A stretch of 7,847 nucleotides of DNA, from the NCBI GenBank assembly GCA_028701715.1, contig JAQVQF010000113.1, forward strand, positions 1 to 7,847. The letters run 5' to 3'. This stretch comes from Eubacteriales bacterium (GTDB lineage: Bacteria; Bacillota; Clostridia; Oscillospirales; CAG-382). The position numbers and the translations under genes are program-made. Shown piece by piece: positions 1-6,249 of this stretch. Position 1 is the stretch's first letter; every line of letters starts with the position of its first letter. Under the pieces are notes generated by a model. That model did not search any database and was not told where the DNA came from. It saw only the letters and a list, made by a program, of their open reading frames with translations.

Positions 1-25
1 CTGTGTTACAATTTGGATTGTCCAT
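1..25 (-). CDS. Start of an unidentified gene, cut by the window edge
   Basis: Only the first eight codons are inside the window, reading MDNPNCNT, and the frame is open to the edge. The call rests on its upstream signals. A GAAAGGA ribosome site (34-40) lies 8 nt before the ATG, and a possible extended -10 promoter element sits about 40 bp upstream. The interval before it is AT-rich and follows the end of the gnd gene, so this looks like a separately transcribed gene in the same direction. Eight residues are too few to suggest a product or to exclude a chance ATG. Confidence 0.45.
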
Positions 26-33
26 AGCGATGA

Positions 34-40
34 TCCTTTC
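34..40 (-). promoter_or_regulatory. Ribosome binding site GAAAGGA for the edge gene
   Basis: GAAAGGA on the minus strand ends 8 nt before the ATG at 25. This is ideal Firmicute spacing, and it is the main reason for accepting the truncated reading frame as a real gene. Confidence 0.5.
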
Positions 41-62
41 AGAATTGGTGTGTAGTAACTCA

Positions 63-77
63 ATTCTATCATAGAAT
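63..77 (-). promoter_or_regulatory. 15-bp palindrome containing a candidate extended -10 element
   Basis: The sequence is a perfect 7-1-7 inverted repeat, ATTCTATNATAGAAT. Read on the minus strand it contains TGATAGAAT (71-63), which fits the extended -10 form TGnTAnAAT. No good -35 is seen 16-18 bp upstream (TATCCA at best), as can be the case for extended -10 promoters. A start near position 56 would give a leader of about 30 nt with the GAAAGGA site in it. The 7-1-7 geometry resembles operators of Fur-family regulators, but the bases do not match the PerR, Fur or Zur consensus well. The regulator is therefore unknown. Confidence 0.35.
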
Positions 78-125
78 CTTCGCTGTGGATACTTTTTTCT
101 ATTGCAATTTCATTTTACAATCTTC

Positions 126-154
126 TAATATTTTTAGTTCTACTAAAAATATTA
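126..154 (-). terminator. Perfect 12-bp AT-rich stem-loop just after gnd, possible terminator
   Basis: Positions 126-137 and 143-154 are exact reverse complements around a 5-nt loop, beginning 6 nt after the gnd stop codon. The placement suits the 3' end of the PHP-gnd transcript. The stem has only one G:C pair, at the loop, and is not followed by a run of T on either strand, so it is not a standard intrinsic terminator. It could instead protect the mRNA 3' end or bind a regulator. Confidence 0.4.
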
Positions 155-160
155 AATAGT

Positions 161-1621
161 TTATGCGTTGTAAACCGTGGAAGCGGTATCGCCGCCCTCG
201 CCCGTCCAGTTGGTGTGGAAGAATTCCCCTCTCTGTCGGTCGGTTCTTTCGTAGGTATGCGCGCCGAAATAGTCGCGCTGCGCCTGAAGCAGGTTCGCCG
301 GCAATCTGCCGCAGCGGTAGCCGTCGTACCACGAAAGCGCGGACGCGAACGCCGGAGCGGGAACCCCCGCCGTCACCGCCGCCGAAACCGTCTGCCTCCA
401 TCCGGAAACGAGGGATTTTATCTTGTCGGTAAAATACGAATCGAGCAGCAGGTTGGAAAGGTCGGGATTTTTATCATAGGCTTCCTTTATTTTACCGAGG
501 AAAATCGAGCGTATTATACAGCCGCCGCGCCACATAAGCGCGATTGAGCCGTAATTGAGATTCCAGCCGTAGGTTTTCGCCGCCGTACGCATGAGCATAT
601 AGCCCTGCGCGTAGGATATTATCTTTGAGGCAAGCAGCGCCTGCCTGATGTTTTCCACGGCCTTTTCCTTTTCTGATACCGTAAGGGCAGGCTTTCTGAT
701 TTCACCGCCCAGCACCGACGAAGCGTTAACTCTCTCGTCCTTCATGGCGGAAAGACAGCGCGCGAACACCGCTTCGCCGATAAGCGTAAGCGGAACTCCC
801 TCGTCCAGCGCGGTGACAGAGGTCCATTTTCCGGTGCCCTTCTGCCCTGCGGTGTCGAGAATTTTTTCCACAAGCGGGCTGCCGTCGGTGTCCTTATACG
901 CAAGTATGTCGCGGGTTATTTCTATAAGATAGCTTTCAAGCTCTCCTTTGTTCCATTTCTCGAAAATGCCGTGTGTTTCGTCGGCGCTAAGTCCTAACAT
1001 ATCCTTCATAAGCTGATATGCTTCGCAGATAAGCTGCATATCGCCGTATTCGATTCCGTTGTGAACCATCTTGACGAAATGTCCGGCTCCGTCCTCGCCC
1101 ACCCAGTCGCAGCATGGTGTCCCGTCCGCTACCTTGGCGCATATTGGCTGGAATATGGGCTTTACAAACTGCCAGGCAGCCTTTGAACCGCCCGGCATCA
1201 TTGAAGGTCCCTTCAGAGCGCCCTCCTCGCCGCCGGAAACGCCCGTGCCGATGTATAAAAATCCCTTTGACTCAAGGTAACGGGTTCTCCTTGCCGTATC
1301 GGGAAAATGGGAATTACCGCCGTCGATTATTATATCTCCCTGCTCGAGCAAGGGCAGAAGCTGTTCTATCATATTATCGACCGCCTGCCCCGCTTTTATC
1401 ATAAGCATGATACGGCGGGGTTTTTCAAGGGACGAAACCAGCTCCTCAAGCGAATATGCGCCGGCTATGTTTTTGCCCTTCGCCCTGCCGCTTAAGAAAT
1501 CGGTCACCTTGGATACTGTGCGGTTGTAAACGGAAACCGTAAAGCCCTTGCTTTCCATATTCATAACCAGATTTTCGCCCATTACGGCAAGCCCTATAAG
1601 TCCTATGTCAGATTTTTTCAT
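161..1621 (-). CDS. gnd: 6-phosphogluconate dehydrogenase, decarboxylating, NADP-dependent
   Basis: This cytoplasmic enzyme oxidises and decarboxylates 6-phosphogluconate to ribulose 5-phosphate, giving NADPH in the oxidative pentose phosphate pathway. At 486 residues it is a full-length member of the long (about 470-480 residue) family. The N-terminal Rossmann fold carries GLIGLAVMGENL (residues 7-18). NRT at 33-35 places an Arg after the second strand, the usual mark of NADP preference. The substrate site shows GVSGGEEGA (127-135) and GHFVKMVHNGIEY (180-192), with catalytic Lys184 and Glu191. The family signature ILDTAGQKGTGKW spans 254-266. The C-terminal tail, RGEFFHTNW, supplies the residues that reach into the partner subunit. 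The ATG overlaps the upstream PHP stop as ATGA and has AGAGGG (1632-1637) 10 nt upstream, so translation is probably coupled. No zwf or other pentose-phosphate gene is visible beside it. Confidence 0.97.
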   Translation of the reverse strand: MKKSDIGLIGLAVMGENLVMNMESKGFTVSVYNRTVSKVTDFLSGRAKGKNIAGAYSLEELVSSLEKPRRIMLMIKAGQAVDNMIEQLLPLLEQGDIIIDGGNSHFPDTARRTRYLESKGFLYIGTGVSGGEEGALKGPSMMPGGSKAAWQFVKPIFQPICAKVADGTPCCDWVGEDGAGHFVKMVHNGIEYGDMQLICEAYQLMKDMLGLSADETHGIFEKWNKGELESYLIEITRDILAYKDTDGSPLVEKILDTAGQKGTGKWTSVTALDEGVPLTLIGEAVFARCLSAMKDERVNASSVLGGEIRKPALTVSEKEKAVENIRQALLASKIISYAQGYMLMRTAAKTYGWNLNYGSIALMWRGGCIIRSIFLGKIKEAYDKNPDLSNLLLDSYFTDKIKSLVSGWRQTVSAAVTAGVPAPAFASALSWYDGYRCGRLPANLLQAQRDYFGAHTYERTDRQRGEFFHTNWTGEGGDTASTVYNA

Positions 1622-2508
1622 ATCAGTTTTTCCCTCTGTTCTTTAAATGCATATATATATCCGTATCGTTCCATATGAAGCTTTTTCATGTTTTCAAGCA
1701 CCGAATAGGGTATTTCAAGACTGCCCAATCCTTTTCCGACGGCTATCTGCGGCTTGAACGACCCGTGAAAATCTGTTCCGCCGGAAATGATAAGTCCAAG
1801 CTTCGCGGCGAGCGCGCGGTAATCGCGCTCCATTTCGGGGGTATAATAGGTGTAATAACCTTCCACGCCCGCAAGTCCCGCGTCCTTCAGTCTGCTTAAA
1901 AATTCCTCAAGCATGGGCAGAGGCTTTCTCGTAAGATGAAGATGTGCGCAAAACGCCAGTCCGCCCGCTCCGTTAATCAGCTCCACCGCTTCTGTGTCGG
2001 TGAAAGCCTGCTTGCCCGAATATGCCACCCTGCCGTTATCGAGGTATTTGTCGAAAGCTTCCTTAACGGTGGTAACGTATCCCTTTTGAACCATAATTTT
2101 GGCGAAATGCGCCCGGCAGAGTATATCGCTGTCGGCGACAGCCTCCACTTCCTCCATGGTGACGGGGAAACCCGCGGCGTTGAGCTTTTCGCAGGTCTCG
2201 ACCTCTCTTTCATAACGCACCTGCTTGGCGTACTCGAGCCTTTCAAGCAGCTTTTTATTATTGATGTCGATAAAATATCCCAATATATGGGTCTCGGTAT
2301 CGGAAATCGCCGAAAGCTCTACGGCGGGTATCACCTCGATGCCGATTTTTAATCCCTCGTCCACGGCTTCGCCTACTCCGGAAACACAATCGTGGTCGGA
2401 AAGCGCTATGGCGGTAAGTCCCGCCTCTTTGGCGTGCCTGACCAGCTCGCGCGGCTTCATCGAGCCGTCAGAGCAGGCGGAATGGGTGTGAAGATCGATT
2501 ATTTTCAA
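1618..2508 (-). CDS. PHP-domain metal phosphoesterase, YciV/RNase AM-like
   Basis: This 296-residue PHP-superfamily protein resembles the YciV/Cv1693 group. Studied members of that group hydrolyse nucleoside 3',5'-bisphosphates or trim 5' ends of RNA with bound metals. Metal-ligand motifs occur in order: DLHTHSACSDG (5-15; His7, His9, Asp14), SDHD (37-40; His39), PAVELS (Glu64), ETHILGY (His74), RAHFAK (His134), AHLH (189-191) and GGTDFHG (Asp246, His248). The ETHILGY motif and the inserted helical block with RAHFAK favour this group over PHP domains of DNA polymerase or HisK. One oddity is AHL where many relatives have AHP. The start must be TTG, because the next Met (residue 17) would remove the first metal motif. 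TAAGGAG lies 8 nt before it. The stop overlaps the gnd start. The family call is firm; the natural substrate is inferred. Confidence 0.88.
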   Translation of the reverse strand: MKIIDLHTHSACSDGSMKPRELVRHAKEAGLTAIALSDHDCVSGVGEAVDEGLKIGIEVIPAVELSAISDTETHILGYFIDINNKKLLERLEYAKQVRYEREVETCEKLNAAGFPVTMEEVEAVADSDILCRAHFAKIMVQKGYVTTVKEAFDKYLDNGRVAYSGKQAFTDTEAVELINGAGGLAFCAHLHLTRKPLPMLEEFLSRLKDAGLAGVEGYYTYYTPEMERDYRALAAKLGLIISGGTDFHGSFKPQIAVGKGLGSLEIPYSVLENMKKLHMERYGYIYAFKEQREKLI

Positions 2509-2516
2509 TATTTTTT

Positions 2517-2523
2517 CTCCTTA
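2517..2523 (-). promoter_or_regulatory. TAAGGAG ribosome site overlapping the upstream stop codon; supports a TTG start
   Basis: The minus strand reads TAAGGAG, where TAA is the stop of the CvpA-like gene. It ends 8 nt before the TTG at 2508. This near-consensus site makes the TTG start of the PHP gene convincing and suggests that ribosomes finishing the upstream gene reinitiate there. Confidence 0.7.
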
Positions 2524-4674
2524 GCTGTTTATCCATCCGTTGAATATATCGGAAATGTTCATCCCGAACAGGCTTCCCAGCGAAACGGCCTTTCTCTTCA
2601 TAAGCTCAATATCGGATGAGGAACCGTGCTCCGCAACATATTCGCTCAACGCTTTAATTAACGTTTCTCTGTCGTCGCTGTGTATGTATTGCCCGACGCC
2701 GAGCGGATCGTTATTTAACTCATTATCCGAATAAACCGTATTTTCCACTATCTGCGCGAATAGCTTTGAATCCATGAAGGTAATTACAAGCTCCTCCCCG
2801 GACGGAATGTCCCCGCCGAATAAGACGCTCTCTCCGTCGCCTGCCGCCGTCTGCGCTATCGAATAGATGTAGCGGACACATTTGGATTCAACCGCGGCTT
2901 CTTGCGCAGTCAAATCAGAAGCGAGAGCGAGACGGTAAAGATACGAGGATATCATGTCCGCCAGTTTCTGAGAATTTTTACTGTCGATTCCGTAGCTTTC
3001 GAAAAGCTCCGCGGTTATTATCGACGACGCCGCCGATGCCGACGAGGAATTCATATTACCCGCCAGCCATAGGATGGATTCGTCGGCCGAGGAGATTCCT
3101 TTTGAAACAGAACGCGTAAAAGATATCGTATTTATTATTGATTCGAAAAGATTTTCATAATTACCATCAGCGTTCAATATCTCCCGTATTGAGTCTTCGG
3201 TAAATATTTCCATCGCCCGGACTCCGTCCGATCTTAAAAACGCTTCAATTATAGAGTTAACCTTACTTTTTAATAAAATACTCTGCGAGGCGGTGTCAAG
3301 CGCTCTCCCCATGGATGTAAAATCGGCTTCGAGTATATCGTCGTTATTTTTAACCGATTCGGCGAAGCTCAGCATAAGAACCGATGTCCGTTCTACAAGC
3401 TCTGCTTCGTTTTCGATTTGATCCTTGTCAAGCCCGGGCAGCTCGCTGTCGTTCAGCTTGAGAGTGTCAAGCTGCTCGCTGTCCACGGCGAGACTGTCGG
3501 TGGCGCTTTCAAACGCGGTGTTTACAAGCCCTGCCGTGAGTATACGAAAACGCGGATATGAATATACGGCTGTAATAACTTCCGAAATCAACCCGTTACG
3601 ACACACAACCTCGGAAATATCCGCATCCCGCGAAAAAATCTCGAATGCCGAATGGTCGGTAAACACACCGAAAAGCTTGGCGGCTTCCTTCAAATCCGCT
3701 TTAATGGTTTCCCCGTCGGTTTTTTCCAATATATCAAGCAGCTTACCGATAAGCTCATTGCTTTCTCCGTTGTCGGACAGCTTTATTCCGGCGAATTCAA
3801 CGTTTTCCTTCCACCTCGCGGCGGCGGAGGACAGCAATTCCCCGGCTATCACGGGTATGATATCGGCTTTTTCCACCGTATCCGCCGCCGACCTAAGCGC
3901 CGACGCCTGCTTTTCGCCGTAATCTTTGACAGATTCCGAAAACAGCGGCGCAATATCGGAACAAAAAACGGTAAGAGTATCGATTTCATCGGCAAGGCTG
4001 CCTGAAACGCCGTTAACCTTAACCGCGCTCAGCGAATCAAACATAAACCCGCCCGCTCCGCGGGACATAATCAATACGGGATTGGACGCCAGCGGGGAGA
4101 TATATTTTTCACGCGCATTACGCACGTCCTCGGCAAATTTCTCCTGCTTAAACCCTCCGTTTCCAAGATTTCGGGTTATGTCGTCGGCGACGCCGACAAA
4201 GCCCGATAACGGTATATACATAACGACAAGCAACAGCAGCGAGGCAAAAAACGAAACCGCCATACCCCAAACACGGTCGCCCTTCGGTTTGCTTTTCCCT
4301 TCCAGCCTTCTGTTTATATTCCTTTCGGGTATTCTTAGAAGCAGTCTGAACAGCAGAAACAGCGGCAAAAACAACGCAATAGCATAGAATGCTCTTGTGG
4401 TTTCCTTAAATAATTCCGCTAAGGAAGGCGAGCCTTTGACAATGTCTTCAGGTATAATATCCAAGAGCATATCGGAAGGGGCCGTAATAATCGCGGCAAT
4501 AATGTATGAAAAGAACTTCGCGAATAAAAGAGCCGGAACTGCGGCGACAATTATTTCCGCCGTTTTTACGATGGATTTGTAGGTTCCTCTCCTATAACCT
4601 CGATATACCCATAAACCGATGACGGCAATTCCCGAAAAAGTCAGAAGAAGCGAGGCGATTTTTAATATGCCCAT
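2521..4674 (-). CDS. Large membrane protein with CvpA-like N-terminal domain
   Basis: With the ATG at 4674 the protein has 717 residues. A GTG seven codons upstream lies inside a tandem repeat and has no ribosome site. The ATG has AGAGG (4681-4685) 6 nt upstream. The first ~160 residues hold four hydrophobic segments, near 4-23, 33-58, 86-107 and 133-157. Between the first two is a basic GYRRGTYKS turn, the layout of CvpA-family proteins (colicin V production / cell-envelope homeostasis). Arg- and Lys-rich loops, such as RIPERNINRRLEGKSKPKG, suggest which loops face the cytoplasm. The remaining ~550 residues have no clear membrane span. They are rich in Ser, Asp, Glu and Leu and look helical, with no motif I recognise. 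Typical CvpA proteins are only about 160-180 residues, so the C-terminal part is an unusual addition, probably extracytoplasmic. The gene is followed 12 nt later by the PHP gene. Function unknown; the CvpA link rests on topology and a short motif only. Confidence 0.72.
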   Translation of the reverse strand: MGILKIASLLLTFSGIAVIGLWVYRGYRRGTYKSIVKTAEIIVAAVPALLFAKFFSYIIAAIITAPSDMLLDIIPEDIVKGSPSLAELFKETTRAFYAIALFLPLFLLFRLLLRIPERNINRRLEGKSKPKGDRVWGMAVSFFASLLLLVVMYIPLSGFVGVADDITRNLGNGGFKQEKFAEDVRNAREKYISPLASNPVLIMSRGAGGFMFDSLSAVKVNGVSGSLADEIDTLTVFCSDIAPLFSESVKDYGEKQASALRSAADTVEKADIIPVIAGELLSSAAARWKENVEFAGIKLSDNGESNELIGKLLDILEKTDGETIKADLKEAAKLFGVFTDHSAFEIFSRDADISEVVCRNGLISEVITAVYSYPRFRILTAGLVNTAFESATDSLAVDSEQLDTLKLNDSELPGLDKDQIENEAELVERTSVLMLSFAESVKNNDDILEADFTSMGRALDTASQSILLKSKVNSIIEAFLRSDGVRAMEIFTEDSIREILNADGNYENLFESIINTISFTRSVSKGISSADESILWLAGNMNSSSASAASSIITAELFESYGIDSKNSQKLADMISSYLYRLALASDLTAQEAAVESKCVRYIYSIAQTAAGDGESVLFGGDIPSGEELVITFMDSKLFAQIVENTVYSDNELNNDPLGVGQYIHSDDRETLIKALSEYVAEHGSSSDIELMKRKAVSLGSLFGMNISDIFNGWINS

Positions 4675-4680
4675 ATTTAA

Positions 4681-4685
4681 CCTCT
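4681..4685 (-). promoter_or_regulatory. Ribosome binding site AGAGG of the CvpA-like gene
   Basis: AGAGG ends 6 nt before the ATG at 4674, and fixes the start there rather than at the upstream GTG (4695). Its outer base is shared with the first unit of the heptamer repeat. Confidence 0.6.
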
Positions 4686-4726
4686 CACGCATCACGCATC
4701 ACGCATCACGTATCATGTATCACATA
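4685..4726. repeat. Six tandem 7-bp repeats (TCACGCA type)
   Basis: Plus-strand units are TCACGCA three times (4685-4705), then TCACGTA, TCATGTA and TCACATA (to 4726). On the minus strand this reads as TGCGTGA-type units. The three units nearest the gene are identical and the far ones each differ by one or two bases, as expected if copies are gained and lost at one end. The array is non-coding with the chosen start. It fills the space between a possible -10 element and the ribosome site of the CvpA-like gene. Heptamer tandem repeats of this kind are known as dispersed short repeats in bacterial genomes. Confidence 0.85.
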
Positions 4727-4755
4727 TATTAAGTATTGGATTTTATACACGACAA
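4726..4755 (-). promoter_or_regulatory. Weak candidate promoter for the CvpA-like/PHP/gnd unit
   Basis: TTGTCG (4755-4750) and TAATAT (4731-4726) are separated by 18 bp on the minus strand. Each matches the sigma-A consensus at four of six positions. The start of transcription would fall inside the heptamer repeat. Better single elements nearby (CTGACA at 4775-4770, TATAAA at 4747-4742) are 22 bp apart, which is too far. The block probably needs some promoter here because the gap to the DHFR gene is about 200 bp, but this exact site is a guess. Confidence 0.25.
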
Positions 4756-4811
4756 TGCTGTATTCAATCTGTCAGGCGTCTTTTATGGCATTCCCCGGAC
4801 AGGCAGGGTTT

Positions 4812-4826
4812 ATCCCTTTTAGGGAT
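4812..4826 (-). other. Small hairpin (6-bp stem) between folA and the CvpA-like gene
   Basis: ATCCCT and AGGGAT pair around a 3-nt loop. On the minus strand the AGGG can instead pair with a CCCT a few bases further on, so two alternative short hairpins are possible. No T-run follows, so this is not a convincing terminator. A second AT-rich hairpin lies closer to folA. Confidence 0.25.
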
Positions 4827-4836
4827 CGGTTCCAAA

Positions 4837-4855
4837 TTCAAATATAACATTTGAA
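4837..4855 (-). other. AT-rich hairpin (7-bp perfect stem) downstream of folA
   Basis: TTCAAAT and ATTTGAA are perfect complements around a 5-nt loop, about 30 nt after the folA stop. The stem is AT-rich and no T-run follows on the minus strand. A run of six T lies directly after the stop codon but has no hairpin in front of it. It could mark the end of the upstream transcript, but the evidence is thin. Confidence 0.25.
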
Positions 4856-4882
4856 ACAATTTTAACATTTATAAAAAACGAA

Positions 4883-5395
4883 TTACCTGATTTTTCTGTA
4901 TTCGGTAAAATAAAAGCCCAGCCCCGGCTCGGTGTCCGTTTCGCCGTCGCTTACCTGCCTTTCGCCCACCGCGACGCATTCCCAGCTTTTATCGTTATCA
5001 AGATTGGGTATAAAAACGTCCTTTTCATAGGATTTGTCGAATTTTGTGACATATCCGGTGTCGCACAGGGGTATCAGCTGCCGGTATACCGACGCTCCTC
5101 CGATTATAAACACATCATCGGTGTCATATTTTTTAAGCTCCTCATACAGCTCGTCGAGCGAATGAACGACGATCGCTCCTTCCGGATGATAGTCAGGCTC
5201 CCAGTTGAGAACTATGTTGGTCCTTTTCGGGAGAGCTTTCCCTCCGGGAAACGTGGCGAGGGTGTTCGAGCCGTACACCACGACTTTATCTCTTGTAAGG
5301 CGGCGGAAATTGGCTAAATCCGCTTTTATCCGGGCGAGAAGGTCTCCCCCGTTGCCGATTCCCCATTCCCTGTCAACCGCGACGATAAATTTCAT
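4883..5395 (-). CDS. folA: Dihydrofolate reductase, divergent
   Basis: This protein should reduce 7,8-dihydrofolate to tetrahydrofolate, replacing folate oxidised by thymidylate synthase encoded 22 nt upstream. At 170 residues it is normal size. Core family features are present: FIVAVDREWGIG (3-14), the acidic catalytic residue Asp26 with Phe30 and Thr34, Thr45, LPKRTNIVL (55-63) with the folate-binding Arg58, IIGGASVY (97-104), and Thr117. Several usually strong positions differ. The LPW motif reads LLA (19-21). The MGR motif reads YGS (41-43), so the NADPH-binding Arg (E. coli Arg44) is Ser43. The following cofactor-pocket residues (E. coli Ser63/Ser64) are Asn64 and Trp65. This could mean altered cofactor choice. 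GAAAGGG lies 8 nt before the ATG. The thyA-folA order is common and supports the call. Confidence 0.92.
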   Translation of the reverse strand: MKFIVAVDREWGIGNGGDLLARIKADLANFRRLTRDKVVVYGSNTLATFPGGKALPKRTNIVLNWEPDYHPEGAIVVHSLDELYEELKKYDTDDVFIIGGASVYRQLIPLCDTGYVTKFDKSYEKDVFIPNLDNDKSWECVAVGERQVSDGETDTEPGLGFYFTEYRKIR

Positions 5396-5403
5396 GTATA
5401 ATA

Positions 5404-5410
5404 CCCTTTC
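5404..5410 (-). promoter_or_regulatory. Ribosome binding site GAAAGGG of folA
   Basis: GAAAGGG sits in the 22-nt thyA-folA gap and ends 8 nt before the folA ATG at 5395. It supports that start and independent initiation on a shared transcript. Confidence 0.6.
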
Positions 5411-5417
5411 TGTTTTC

Positions 5418-6248
5418 TCAAACAGCCACTTCGATTTTCCCTATTTTTTCGCCGTGACGGTAATCCGTGACGGTGAAGCTTTCGGGCGTAAAGGCGTAAA
5501 AATCCGTCACAGAGCGATCCGGCACCACCTTCGGCGCGGGATACGGCTCACGTTTTATAAGCTCCTCGATTATCGGTATATGACGGTCATATATGTGGCA
5601 ATCCGCTATCACATGGACAAATTCTCCCGGTTTCAAACCCGAAACCTGCGCGAACATAAGCACAAGCGCCGCGTACTGGGCGACATTCCAGGCGTTTGCC
5701 GCCAGCATATCCTGAGAACGCTGATTGAGTATGGCGCAAAGCTTCCCGTCAACCACATTGAAGGTCATCGAATACGCGCAGGGATAAAGCGCCATTTCAT
5801 GCAGGTCGGCGAAATTATACAGGTTTGTCATTATTCTTCTTGAACATGGGTTGTTTTTTAAATCGTAAAGCACGCGATCGACCATGTCGAACTCGCCTTC
5901 CTTATATTTGTGCTTCACCGACATCTGATAGCCGTAGGCTTTGCCTATCGAGCCGTTTTCATCCGCCCAAGCGTCCCAGATATGGCTGCCCAGATCACGT
6001 ATGTTATTGGATTTCCTCTGCCATATCCACAAAATTTCATCCACCGCGTTGCGCAGCGATATCGGGCGTATGGTGATAAGCGGAAATTCCCTGGAAAGGT
6101 CGTACCTGTTCACCACGCCGAATTTCTTTTTTGTAAAGGCAGGGGTGCCGTCCTCCCATTTGGGACGTACCCTTTCGTCGCTCACCCATGAACCGCTTTC
6201 AAGTATATCTTTACAGGTGTTTATAAAGGCTGTATCCGCGCTGCTCAT
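5418..6248 (-). CDS. thyA: Thymidylate synthase (ThyA), Bacillus subtilis ThyA type
   Basis: The enzyme methylates dUMP to dTMP using methylene-tetrahydrofolate and releases dihydrofolate for the adjacent DHFR. I place the start at the ATG at 6248, giving 276 residues. It has AAGGGGG (6259-6265) 10 nt upstream and begins 1 nt after the methyltransferase stop. An upstream in-frame ATG at 6305 would overlap that gene by about 56 bp. Key residues are the phosphate-binding pair in SRRIM (Arg137/Arg138), the nucleophile Cys157 in LYPCAYS, QRSQD (176-180), Asn188, and ADCHIY (215-220). IWDAWADENG (90-99) is also classic. LWIWQRKSNN, the inserted FTPESF block and the ending YRHGEKIGKIEVAV match the short phage-like ThyA of B. 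subtilis rather than the E. coli form. The common HLL/HAF after PC is AYS, and the normally invariant Gly (E. coli Gly173) is Ala184. Otherwise intact. Confidence 0.95.
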   Translation of the reverse strand: MSSADTAFINTCKDILESGSWVSDERVRPKWEDGTPAFTKKKFGVVNRYDLSREFPLITIRPISLRNAVDEILWIWQRKSNNIRDLGSHIWDAWADENGSIGKAYGYQMSVKHKYKEGEFDMVDRVLYDLKNNPCSRRIMTNLYNFADLHEMALYPCAYSMTFNVVDGKLCAILNQRSQDMLAANAWNVAQYAALVLMFAQVSGLKPGEFVHVIADCHIYDRHIPIIEELIKREPYPAPKVVPDRSVTDFYAFTPESFTVTDYRHGEKIGKIEVAV

Positions 6249-6249
6249 A

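Noticed and set aside
99..932. Several open frames of 90-110 codons in other frames across the gnd region, on both strands
   Set aside because: They overlap a well-supported full-length gnd, have biased Arg/Pro- or Gly-rich composition and lack ribosome sites. They are shadows of a moderately GC-rich coding region.
4675..4695. GTG start at 4695 for the CvpA-like gene
   Set aside because: It lies inside the heptamer repeat with no ribosome site, whereas the ATG at 4674 has AGAGG 6 nt upstream.
4685..4726. Reading the heptamer array as a CRISPR array
   Set aside because: Units are 7 bp and directly adjacent with no spacers.
5205..5843. Plus-strand open frame of 212 codons spanning folA and thyA
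   Set aside because: It runs antisense to two genes with intact catalytic motifs, and its composition resembles no protein family I know.
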